DNA from: Lachnospiraceae bacterium
GTDB lineage: Bacteria > Bacillota > Clostridia > Lachnospirales > Lachnospiraceae
Length of the DNA: 60,721 nucleotides
NCBI GenBank assembly: GCA_016281335.1
Contig: JAEEIK010000128.1
Span: 1-60,721, forward strand
Direction: 5' to 3'
The notes under the pieces were generated by a model, which did no database searches, was not told the origin of the DNA, and saw only the letters and a program-made list of their open reading frames with translations. The position numbers were made by a program, and so were the translations under genes. Shown one piece after another: positions 53,396 to 60,721 of the stretch; within the stretch, counting starts at the first letter, position 1, and every line of letters starts with the position of its first letter.

Positions 53396-54202
53396 TCAAC
53401 CTCTGAAATCTATATGTGTGCCTACCATGCGTTCGGCATCGGTCATGACACGTTCGGAAACACTGCTGTAAGAATAACTCTGCACTTTTGAAAGCAGTTC
53501 TTCAAAAGAATCGGCTTCTTCTATACGTTCTTCTCTGGCTTCTTTTTCTGCTTTCTTCTTTTCTTTGGCTTTCAGTTCTTTCTTTTCTTCCGCTTTCTTT
53601 TCCAGTCGTTTCTTTTGCAGATCGCTTGCTTTCTCTATAGTGGCGAAGAATTTTTCAGTGCCGTTTGAGTCAACGGACATACCGAAGTTCTTAATGTTTG
53701 CGCCGCTGCTTGCCAGACTGTTCTTGGCCTCGGTAAGCTTGTTGGAAGCCATGGCGATGATCCCCTCGTATTTATTGCGGAATGATTCATCTTCAGCCAT
53801 GCGTTCAATCTTCTCATCATCAATGAGAACTACCATTTTACCGGCATTTCCGTAAGCCGCCGCATTCTGCTTAACCTGTTCCTTCATGTCTTTGCTGACG
53901 GCTATGAATTCCATGTTATGAAACTTTGATTTCAGCGTATCATAATAAGCCTTCGCTTTATCCGAAAGCTGAACATCGCCTATGGTATAGCCGTATTCGG
54001 TTTTACGGGGAACGAGAGAACTCTTTTCATCTATGGGAGACCAGGCTTTGGTCTCAACTTTTGATGAGCTGCTTTCTTTAGCGCTGTCAGCTGAAGCCGA
54101 ACGCGCTTTTAAAGGATCGCCTGCGCGCTCCGTGCCGGTACTTTTTGTTTTAACGGAATAATAATTCTTCTGATATGCAGATGCGCCCTGTAATCCGGTC
54201 AT
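53396..54202 (-). CDS. DUF6033-like protein
   Basis: The 268-residue product matches my recollection of the DUF6033 family: SSLVPRKTEYGYTIGDVQLSDKAK, FHNMEFIAVSKDM, NAAAYGNAGKMVVLID and a Lys/Glu coiled coil followed by the C-terminal VMTDAERMVGTHIDF. The family has no established function; it is common in Lachnospiraceae. GGGAGGT lies ahead of the ATG on the minus strand, and a hairpin (ATCGAAA-TCCT-TTTCGAT, 54227-54244) lies in the leader. It is co-transcribed with the coiled-coil gene at 52348. Confidence 0.8.
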   Translation of the reverse strand: MTGLQGASAYQKNYYSVKTKSTGTERAGDPLKARSASADSAKESSSSKVETKAWSPIDEKSSLVPRKTEYGYTIGDVQLSDKAKAYYDTLKSKFHNMEFIAVSKDMKEQVKQNAAAYGNAGKMVVLIDDEKIERMAEDESFRNKYEGIIAMASNKLTEAKNSLASSGANIKNFGMSVDSNGTEKFFATIEKASDLQKKRLEKKAEEKKELKAKEKKKAEKEAREERIEEADSFEELLSKVQSYSYSSVSERVMTDAERMVGTHIDFRG

Positions 54203-54419
54203 GCCCGCTACCTCCCTGTAGATGAAATCGAAATCCTTTTCGATAAAAATACTTCAATCTTTATATCGGCAGTGTCTTTTATAAAACTTATAGTTCATAA
54301 AATTTTTTTTCTGCGATAAATGTCGCTTCTCATGCGACCATAGGGATAAAAGTTTTTCATATACTTACTTCAGAACATAAATAAAGCAGGCCGTTAAGCG
54401 GCAGAAAGAGAGGCAGGTT

Positions 54420-55094
54420 ATGAAGAAAGGTTTAACAGAGATAGTTTTTATCCTTGATCGCAGCGGATCCATGTCAGGTCTGGAAGCAGATACCATCGGA
54501 GGATACAACTCCATGCTTAATAAGCAGAAGAAAGAGGAAGGAGAAGCGCTGATCTCAACGGTACTCTTTGATGACAGAACGGAGATACTGCATGACAGAA
54601 AGTCTTTGAACACCGTTAAAGAGATCACTGACAAAGAGTATTATGTCAGAGGCTGCACGGCCCTTCTCGACGCAGTAGGCGGAGCGATTCACCATATCAG
54701 CCACATCCAGAAAGAGATGCCTAAAGAGGACAGACCGGAAAAGACACTGTTCATCATCACCACCGACGGAATGGAGAATGCCAGCAAAACGTATTCTTAT
54801 GACAAGGTGAAGAAGATGGTGGAGAAGAAGAAAAAGAAGGATCACTGGGAGTTTGTTTTCCTAGGAGCCAATATCGATGCGGTAGAGGTGGCAGGAAGAT
54901 TCGGCGTGGCAGCAAACAGAGCAGTCAGATACGAATGTGACAGTGAGGGAACGCAGCTTAATTTTGATGTAATGTCAAAGATGGTCAGCTGTGCAAGGGC
55001 CTGCGGCAGCGCAATTAAGATGGAAGAGGCATTTGACGCTGATGAGATGTTGGCTCCGATACAGGAAGATTATAAAAAGCGTCACAGAGCCTGA
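54420..55094 (+). CDS. VWA-domain protein
   Basis: The 224-residue protein is a single von Willebrand factor A domain. The metal-ion site is complete: DRSGSM (residues 12-17), the Thr in RGCTALLDAVG (about 80) and TTDGMEN (about 115). No membrane segment or signal peptide is present, so it is cytoplasmic. VWA proteins of this type bind partner proteins in a metal-dependent way; the partner is not known. AGAGAGGCAGG precedes the ATG. It is divergent from the DUF6033 operon, sharing a 217-base spacer in which I see no other gene. Confidence 0.9.
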   Translation: MKKGLTEIVFILDRSGSMSGLEADTIGGYNSMLNKQKKEEGEALISTVLFDDRTEILHDRKSLNTVKEITDKEYYVRGCTALLDAVGGAIHHISHIQKEMPKEDRPEKTLFIITTDGMENASKTYSYDKVKKMVEKKKKKDHWEFVFLGANIDAVEVAGRFGVAANRAVRYECDSEGTQLNFDVMSKMVSCARACGSAIKMEEAFDADEMLAPIQEDYKKRHRA

Positions 55095-55212
55095 AAACAG
55101 CGCAAACCCATATCTTGTGGAAAAAAGTTGATGCAGGACTATCTCTTGCCCCGGTTGTGTAGATTTTGCTTGGAATTGTGCATAGTGACAAAAATTTCGC
55201 GCAAATATTTAG

Positions 55213-55241
55213 TGGAAATCATTTAAAAATGATAGTATTAT
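55213..55241 (+). promoter_or_regulatory. Promoter candidate for the proline-rich zinc-tail gene
   Basis: TGGAAA (55213-55218), 17 bases, TATTAT (55236-55241) in the context TAGTATTATTA. Weaker than the other promoters listed; the start codon is 48 bases downstream. Confidence 0.42.
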
Positions 55242-55289
55242 TAAATCGAAGCTGATATAGCAATATCTTATCACGGGGGAGTAATTCTG

Positions 55290-56093
55290 ATGGCAACGAT
55301 TTTTGACAAGGCTAAACAACTCGCAACCAAGATCACAGATGAGATCAACAAGGATAAGTGGGACTCGAACTGTATCAATACAGCGCTTTTTAACGATCAA
55401 CCTTATACCAAGATACCTGATAAGCCCGCTGTTGCCGATGGTCCCGACATAAATGTGATCCCGTTCAGTGACAAGGGAAGTGCAGCCCCCGCCTTTGATC
55501 CTTTAGGAGGCAATGACAGGCCTAAGGTAAAGGAAACGTCCATACCGCCTGTAGTGCCTTCGGCACCGGCATCGCAGCCGGCACCGGCTCCCGCATCTAA
55601 CACAGGATATGTTAAGCCGGTATTTAAGTCCCGTTTCGGCGGACCCGGCGGCAGCGGATATTCTACTTCAAAGGTACCTAACAGCGGCGGCCTGCGTTCC
55701 TTATCGGATCTGCCGGTTGTTGACAGGTCCCAGGCTATCAGCAGTATAGGAACGATGGAAGCCAACAGGTTACTGGCAGAACAGGCTGAAAAAGAGAAAC
55801 AGGCTCAGGCTGCCAAAGCAGCGGAACCGGTTGAAGCAGCAACTCCCGCGCCTGCCAAAGAGGAACCTGAAGTTAATGCCGCAGCACCTGCTGCATCAAC
55901 AAATGAATGCTGTTATTACGTTCTGGTAAAACATACAAAAACTTTTCCGGCTGTCGGTAGCTGTGTAATGATGCGAATGTGCGACAGTAAATATGTATGG
56001 ACGGATGAGGCAGGTGAAGACCAGAAACCCAAATATAAGATTTGTCCGAATTGCGGAAAGAGGGCAGGCTACACGGAAACAGAAATGGATTGA
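55290..56093 (+). CDS. Proline/alanine-rich protein with C-terminal zinc-binding motif
   Basis: A 267-residue protein with no family I recognise. The first 55 residues are helical (AKQLATKITDEINKDKW), residues about 55-210 are low-complexity Pro/Ala/Ser, and the last 55 carry CCYYVLVKH...CPNCGKR, which could bind zinc. No signal peptide. The Shine-Dalgarno ACGGGGGAG is strong and a terminator follows immediately, so the gene is probably monocistronic. Confidence 0.78.
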   Translation: MATIFDKAKQLATKITDEINKDKWDSNCINTALFNDQPYTKIPDKPAVADGPDINVIPFSDKGSAAPAFDPLGGNDRPKVKETSIPPVVPSAPASQPAPAPASNTGYVKPVFKSRFGGPGGSGYSTSKVPNSGGLRSLSDLPVVDRSQAISSIGTMEANRLLAEQAEKEKQAQAAKAAEPVEAATPAPAKEEPEVNAAAPAASTNECCYYVLVKHTKTFPAVGSCVMMRMCDSKYVWTDEAGEDQKPKYKICPNCGKRAGYTETEMD

Positions 56094-56094
56094 T

Positions 56095-56124
56095 AAAAGA
56101 CCGGGGGACAAACCCCCGGCTTTT
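56095..56124 (+). terminator. Intrinsic terminator
   Basis: CCGGGGG (56101-56107), loop ACAAA, CCCCCGG (56113-56119), then CTTTT; flanking AAAAG and TTTT add pairs. It ends the proline-rich gene two bases after its stop. Confidence 0.88.
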
Positions 56125-56147
56125 GATGATAGAAAGGGGCAGGAATT

Positions 56148-57026
56148 TTGACGGATTATAATATCGGACACCAGCAGATAGACAGATGGATAGACGGCGT
56201 AAGTTATGAAGTTGCTTTTTGGAGTTCTTATCTGGCTTCCGATCAGCATAAAACACAGATATTATCACATCTTTCCTCTAAAGAAGATATACAGCAGCCG
56301 CTGGGAGAGTTCGATCCTGCAGTACTTAATGAGGATTTCAAAGTGCTGGATGTAGGCTGCGGCATGGCATACCACAACTGTCCGTATATTAACGGACACA
56401 AGATAGATCTGCATTATGTGGATCCCCTTGCTTTCTTTTATAATGATATTGCAAACGCAAGAGGCGTGGCGCTTCCGAAGATAGAGTTTGCAATGGTCGA
56501 ATATCTTTCTTCTTTTTATGAAAAAGGCTCGGTATCGCTGGTGCTGATACAGAATGCTCTGGATCACTGCTTCCAGCCGGTAAGGGGTATACTTGAAAGC
56601 ATGAAACTGCTGAAGACCGGGGGCACACTTTACCTCTTCCATCATAAGAATGAAGCCGAGCACGAGAACTATATAGGTTTTCATCAGTATAATATCGATC
56701 TGAAGGACGGAGCGCTGACTATCTGGAATAGAGAAGCAAGTTACAATATCAACGAACTTCTTGCAGGCTGTGCCCATGTGGAAGTCGAAGAGATTAACGA
56801 TCACATCCGCGCACGCATCATTAAGGATAATGACGATATCCCGGCTACCCAGTCCGATGATATACCTGTTCTGGCAGAACAGATAATGTACTGTATCTCG
56901 CATCTCATGGACACTTCATATACCGGAAAGATACAGAAAAACGCCCGCAGACAGAAGCTGCTGCATGCGGTCGCTTCCAAGGTGCCTTCAGGCCTGAAGG
57001 AAAAGATCAAGGCAATGAAAAAGTAA
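56148..57026 (+). CDS. SAM-dependent methyltransferase-like protein
   Basis: The 292-residue product has a class I methyltransferase motif I at about residue 68 (VLDVGCGMAYHN), a later acidic segment and LVLIQNALDHC near the post-I region; the C-terminal 60 residues are basic. It resembles small-molecule or sugar methyltransferases, but the substrate is unknown. The start is TTG 56148, with GGGGCAGGA upstream; no ATG with a good ribosome site fits better. The GH5 gene starts 16 bases after its stop. Confidence 0.8.
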   Translation: MTDYNIGHQQIDRWIDGVSYEVAFWSSYLASDQHKTQILSHLSSKEDIQQPLGEFDPAVLNEDFKVLDVGCGMAYHNCPYINGHKIDLHYVDPLAFFYNDIANARGVALPKIEFAMVEYLSSFYEKGSVSLVLIQNALDHCFQPVRGILESMKLLKTGGTLYLFHHKNEAEHENYIGFHQYNIDLKDGALTIWNREASYNINELLAGCAHVEVEEINDHIRARIIKDNDDIPATQSDDIPVLAEQIMYCISHLMDTSYTGKIQKNARRQKLLHAVASKVPSGLKEKIKAMKK

Positions 57027-57042
57027 AAATGAGGATGATCAG

Positions 57043-58362
57043 ATGAAAAACAGATTCAGATGTATATTATCTGCCGGCGTGGCAGCAGTATTCCTGCTGA
57101 CGGCCTGCAGGAATGCGGATACAGTTACACCGAAGGCAGAGCCGACTGTGGCAGTTGAAGCCACACCGGTTCCGACTGCGGAAGCAGAGCCTACTGAAGA
57201 AGCAAAACCTACCGAAGCACCCACGCCGACTGAGGCTCCGGCAGAAAACAACGGTCTCGTGGATTATCATATTGCAATAAAGGCATCAGTTCCGGAGAAT
57301 GAAGCCCTGGCTTTCACGAGGGATATGAGAATAGGATGGAATCTCGGAAACTGTTTTGATGCACATGACTGTGGATGTGCGGATGAAATGGATTATGAGA
57401 CAGCATGGTGCGGTGCAAAGGTTACGAAGGAACTCATACACAGCATGAAGGAAGCGGGTTTCAACACTATACGCGTTCCGGTTTCCTGGCACAATCATAT
57501 AGATGCGGATAACAACATCAGTGAGAAATGGATGAACCGCGTGGAAGAAGTAGTAGGCTGGGTAATTGACGAAGGCATGTATGCGATAATCAATATCCAT
57601 CATGATGACGATCAGTTCTATCCGTCCTATGATAAACTGAATGCTTCAAAAAAATATGTAAAAGACATATGGACGCAGGTGGCTGACCGTTTTGCGGATT
57701 ATGATGAGCATGTCATCTTTGAGACACTGAATGAGCCCAGACAAGTCGGCAAAGACTATGAATGGTGGATAAACGATAAGGAAGCGGATTATGCAAAGGA
57801 GAGTTTTGACTGCATAAACCAGCTGAACCAGATCGCAGTGGATACCATAAGGGCTGACGGCAAGGGACACAACGGCGACAGATACATACTGGTGCCCGGA
57901 TACTGCGCGGCTCCCGAATTTGAGACATATAAGGACTTTAAGATACCCGATGATACTGCGGATAACCGCATCATCATTTCGGCGCATGCCTATACGCCTT
58001 ATGATTTCGCGCTTAACAAAGGCGGCACGAAAGAGTTTTCCATCAGCGGACAGAAAGGTACCGGAGATATCGATTCCTTTATCAGAAAGCTGCACGGAAG
58101 TTTTATCATAAAGGGCATACCCGTGGTGATAACCGAATGGGGATCACTTGATAAGGATAATCTTGATTCACGACTTGACTTTGCGGCATACTATATTGTA
58201 ACGGCAGCTAATTACGGTATACCGACAGTTCTTTGGGATAACAATGCATATAAGACCGACGGTGAGAATTTCGGTATCATCAACAGAGCGACGCTGGAAT
58301 GGATTTTCCCTGAGATAAAGGATCAGCTGATCTATTCCGCAGAGCTCGGATGGGGAGAGTGA
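57043..58362 (+). CDS. GH5-family glycanase lipoprotein (cellulase-like)
   Basis: The 439-residue protein has a lipoprotein signal (LLTAC, lipid Cys at about 22), a Pro/Thr/Glu linker (to about 68) and a GH5 catalytic domain. The catalytic residues are the acid/base Glu in ETLNEP and the nucleophile Glu in VVITEWGS; TIRVPVSW and NLGNCFD also match. It should cleave beta-glucans such as cellulose outside the cell, anchored to the membrane. There is no carbohydrate-binding module. GAGGATGATC precedes the ATG. Confidence 0.94.
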   Translation: MKNRFRCILSAGVAAVFLLTACRNADTVTPKAEPTVAVEATPVPTAEAEPTEEAKPTEAPTPTEAPAENNGLVDYHIAIKASVPENEALAFTRDMRIGWNLGNCFDAHDCGCADEMDYETAWCGAKVTKELIHSMKEAGFNTIRVPVSWHNHIDADNNISEKWMNRVEEVVGWVIDEGMYAIINIHHDDDQFYPSYDKLNASKKYVKDIWTQVADRFADYDEHVIFETLNEPRQVGKDYEWWINDKEADYAKESFDCINQLNQIAVDTIRADGKGHNGDRYILVPGYCAAPEFETYKDFKIPDDTADNRIIISAHAYTPYDFALNKGGTKEFSISGQKGTGDIDSFIRKLHGSFIIKGIPVVITEWGSLDKDNLDSRLDFAAYYIVTAANYGIPTVLWDNNAYKTDGENFGIINRATLEWIFPEIKDQLIYSAELGWGE

Positions 58363-58365
58363 AAT

Positions 58366-59550
58366 ATGCAGTACAGAAAAGATAAGAAAGGCGAAGACAT
58401 TTCCATACTCGGCTACGGCTGCATGCGTTTTTCCAGAAGCGGTGCGTCCATAGATGTGGAGAAAGCCGGAAAAGAGCTGATGGCAGCACTGGATGCGGGT
58501 GTCAATTATTTTGATACTGCATATATCTATCCGGGAAGTGAAGCGGCACTCGGTGAGATAATGGAAAAATATCAGTGCAGGGACCGCATGAAGATAGCGA
58601 CAAAGCTGCCGCAGTATCTCATTACGAATACCACACAGATAGAGAAGTATTTTCAGGAGCAGCTGACGAGACTTAAGACAGATCACATCGATTATTATCT
58701 GATGCATATGCTTACGGACGTTGCATCCTGGAGAAAGCTGGTGGCTCTGGGCATCAAGGACTGGATAGAAGAGAAGAAGAAAAGCGGAGCCATAAGGAAT
58801 CTGGGATTTTCCTTCCATGGCAATTCCGATATGTTCATACAGATCCTTGATGATTATGACTGGGACTTCTGTCAGATACAGTACAACTATCTTGACGAAC
58901 ATACTCAGGCCGGTGTTAAAGGCCTGAAAGCTGCCGGAGAAAAGGGAATCCCCGTGATCATCATGGAACCGCTGAGAGGCGGTAAGCTGGTGGATATGCT
59001 TCCCGAGAAGGCAAAGAAACATATCGCGCAAAACGAGCGTAAATATACGCCTGCAGAATGGGCATTCCGCTGGCTGTGGAATCAGCCTGAGGTTACCTGT
59101 GTGCTGTCAGGCATGAATTCCATGGAAATGGTACAGGAGAACTGCCGTACGGCTTCGGATTCTACGCCGGGCATGTTCACAGAGGACGACTTCAAGCTGA
59201 TCGGAGAAGTAAAGGCAATGATACAGGAAAATATCAAAGTAGGCTGTACCGCCTGCCGTTACTGTATGCCCTGTCCGAAAGGTGTGGATATTCCCGCCAC
59301 ATTCCAGTTTTATAATGAGATGTATACGGAAACAAAGAGCTCGGCACGTGCCAATTATATGCAGGTGGTCGGAGCCCGCAAGGAAGCTGCGTTCGCTTCG
59401 CAGTGCATAGAATGCGGTAAGTGCGAACAGCATTGCCCGCAGCATATTCCTATCCGTGAGAAATTAAAAGAAGCGGACAAAGCACTGCGTCCGCTTCCTT
59501 TCAAACTTATAATCGGCGGTTACCGAAAATTCATGATGCGTAAGAGTTAA
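58366..59550 (+). CDS. Aldo/keto reductase with C-terminal 4Fe-4S domain
   Basis: A 394-residue protein: aldo/keto reductase barrel (GYGCMRFSRSG, FDTAYIYPGSE with catalytic Tyr, DYYLMHM with His) and a ferredoxin-like C-terminus with CTACRYCMPCPKG and CIECGKCEQHCPQ, two potential 4Fe-4S sites. Such proteins are widespread in anaerobes; the electron partner and substrate are not known. It begins four bases after the GH5 gene, GGGGAG precedes the ATG, so both are likely co-transcribed. Confidence 0.93.
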   Translation: MQYRKDKKGEDISILGYGCMRFSRSGASIDVEKAGKELMAALDAGVNYFDTAYIYPGSEAALGEIMEKYQCRDRMKIATKLPQYLITNTTQIEKYFQEQLTRLKTDHIDYYLMHMLTDVASWRKLVALGIKDWIEEKKKSGAIRNLGFSFHGNSDMFIQILDDYDWDFCQIQYNYLDEHTQAGVKGLKAAGEKGIPVIIMEPLRGGKLVDMLPEKAKKHIAQNERKYTPAEWAFRWLWNQPEVTCVLSGMNSMEMVQENCRTASDSTPGMFTEDDFKLIGEVKAMIQENIKVGCTACRYCMPCPKGVDIPATFQFYNEMYTETKSSARANYMQVVGARKEAAFASQCIECGKCEQHCPQHIPIREKLKEADKALRPLPFKLIIGGYRKFMMRKS

Positions 59551-59615
59551 TTCTCCCCGCAAGGCTTCTCCCCGGTGGGGAGAAGCTGTCAGCCTCAGGC
59601 TGACTGATGAGGGGT
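59551..59615. repeat. REP-like double hairpin between convergent genes
   Basis: GCTTCTCCCC-GGT-GGGGAGAAGC (59564-59586) followed at once by GTCAGCC-TCA-GGCTGAC (59588-59604) and TGATGAGGGG. Similar double hairpins recur in many gut and rumen Firmicutes as I recall. Here the element fills the whole gap and ends at the stop codon of the minus-strand gene, so it may serve as the terminator for both genes. Confidence 0.8.
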
Positions 59616-60721
59616 TACTCTGTCTTTACTCCCTCAAGTCCATTCACCGTGATGTTCTTATTAACCTTTGCATCATAGGTGCTTGCTCTCATTATCTCGG
59701 TGAAATCCACACCTGTTGCTTCGGTCATGGTATCGAATACCTGCTTCATGACTACGGGCATGTTACCGGAGATCTGTGATACTCCGCTGCCGTCCGTACC
59801 GCCACCATAGATACTTACCTTATCGATAGCGGCGAGAGGTTTGGAAACTTCTGCTGCCATCTGGGGCAGGATGTTTACCATCATCTCGATAACGGCTGCA
59901 CCGTTGTACTTCTTGTAAGCATCGGCCTTCTTCTCCATTGCTTCTGCTTCTGCAAGACCCTTAGCCCTGATAGCCTCAGCCTCTGCAACACCCTTTGCGG
60001 TGATACCGGCTGCTTCCTGCTCTGCTGCGTATCTTGCTGCATCTGCCTTTGCCTTCTGAGCTTCTGCTGCTTTTTCCTGCTCGTATTTCTCAGCTTCTGC
60101 CTGTCTCTGACGCTGAACAAGTTTAGCTTCTGCTTCCTTCTCAGCTTTGTACTTTTCTGCATCGGCCTGTCTCTCGATCTGTGCTGAGAGTTCCTGCTGA
60201 CGAACGATGACTTCGCGCTGTTTCAGTTCTGCTTCTCTTTCTGCCTTAGCGATCTGTACGTTGACGGTCTCTGCCTCGATGACTTTGGCCTGTTCCTGTT
60301 TCTGTATCTCGTAAGCAGCATCAGCTTCTGCACGCTTGATATCTGCGGTTACCTTCAGTTCTGACTTTCTGATATCCAGTTCGTTGTTCTTCTGAGCTAT
60401 CTGGGTCTCAGCGGAGATCTGAGCGTCGTTTGCTTCTTTCCTTGCGGAAGCCTGTGCAACAGCGATTTCCTTTTCTGCGTTTGCTCTGGAGATCTCAGCG
60501 TTCTGACGGATGGCTACGGTGTTTGCGATACCGAGGTTCTCAATTACACCAAGGCCTGCATCGTCGATGTTCTGGATATTGAAGGAAACGATCTCAAGTC
60601 CCATCTTAGCCATATCCAGTGCTGCGTTTTCCTGTACCATTGCTGCGAAAGTTTTACGGTCGTTCATGATGTCAACCAGCTTCATGGCACCGATGATCTC
60701 ACGCAGGTTACCTTCAAGTAC
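59615..60721 (-). CDS. Flotillin-like SPFH protein (5' end beyond window)
   Basis: The visible 368 residues are the C-terminal part of a flotillin: the end of the SPFH/band 7 domain (MGLEIVSFNIQNIDD), then a long Ala/Glu/Lys coiled coil with EAEA repeats (about 75-265) and the tail ending NVNGLEGVKTE. Flotillins scaffold membrane microdomains. The frame remains open to base 60721 (upstream codons VLEGNLREIIGA), so the gene starts outside the window, and the internal Met at 60685 is not the start. The stop adjoins the REP-like element. Confidence 0.93.
   Translation of the reverse strand, partial: VLEGNLREIIGAMKLVDIMNDRKTFAAMVQENAALDMAKMGLEIVSFNIQNIDDAGLGVIENLGIANTVAIRQNAEISRANAEKEIAVAQASARKEANDAQISAETQIAQKNNELDIRKSELKVTADIKRAEADAAYEIQKQEQAKVIEAETVNVQIAKAEREAELKQREVIVRQQELSAQIERQADAEKYKAEKEAEAKLVQRQRQAEAEKYEQEKAAEAQKAKADAARYAAEQEAAGITAKGVAEAEAIRAKGLAEAEAMEKKADAYKKYNGAAVIEMMVNILPQMAAEVSKPLAAIDKVSIYGGGTDGSGVSQISGNMPVVMKQVFDTMTEATGVDFTEIMRASTYDAKVNKNITVNGLEGVKTE

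Overview
The window reads as chromosomal DNA of a low-to-moderate GC, Gram-positive anaerobe of the Lachnospiraceae type (Butyrivibrio-like). The reasons are the dnaA-dnaN-yaaA-recF-gyrB origin block, an hprK-glcK-murB-rapZ-whiA-crh operon, an ECF transporter S component, DUF6033- and TraX-like genes, many small zinc-ribbon membrane proteins, strong Shine-Dalgarno sites and near-consensus sigma-A promoters. The genus is an inference from gene content. I found no rRNA, tRNA, CRISPR array, insertion sequence or prophage gene.

Layout. 0-4.7 kb: end of dnaA, then dnaN, yaaA, recF and gyrB; gyrA does not follow. 4.7-8.3 kb: five small envelope genes, three of them overlapping paralogues that share a Y-x2-G-x-Y-x2-L-x-D motif, then a lipoprotein and a protein with two zinc fingers. 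8.3-10.65 kb (minus strand): a NahK-like sugar kinase and a membrane HD-GYP c-di-GMP phosphodiesterase. 10.8-20.4 kb: a eukaryote-like signalling locus with a PP2C phosphatase, three Ser/Thr kinases (two are tandem paralogues flanking a proline-rich membrane protein), a truncated zinc-ribbon/TPR gene and an intact paralogue. It starts from a consensus promoter followed by a terminator-like hairpin. 20.4-31.3 kb: a ten-gene surface polysaccharide cluster with its own promoter, followed by a 1172-residue secreted protein and a zinc-ribbon protein with a Thr-Pro-rich tail.

35.8-42.3 kb is mixed: a PIN/NYN-like protein with a duplicated C-terminal domain, a YwlG-family protein, an ECF S component divergent from a shortened MocR-type regulator, mnmG (possibly leaderless) and a LigB-AMMECR1 fusion. 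42.4-48.7 kb is the HPr kinase operon; it ends in an HPr/Crh-like protein that has lost the phosphorylatable histidine but keeps the regulatory serine, so HprK and its likely substrate are encoded together with glucokinase. 48.7-50.5 kb has a TraX-like gene, a cluster of REP-like repeats in direct and inverted orientation, and a cyclophilin. 50.5-56.1 kb holds poorly characterised proteins (an orphan helical protein, a coiled-coil protein, a DUF6033 protein, a VWA protein, a proline-rich protein with a zinc-binding tail). 56.1-60.7 kb: a methyltransferase-like protein, a GH5 glycanase lipoprotein, an aldo/keto reductase with two 4Fe-4S motifs, a REP-like element and a flotillin-like gene cut by the window end.

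Most likely to be new: the kinase/phosphatase locus with its phosphoacceptor-like proline-rich protein and a visible gene-fusion scar; the triplet of post-gyrB membrane paralogues; two places where a promoter -35 box lies inside a terminator hairpin; and the REP-like repeat cluster.
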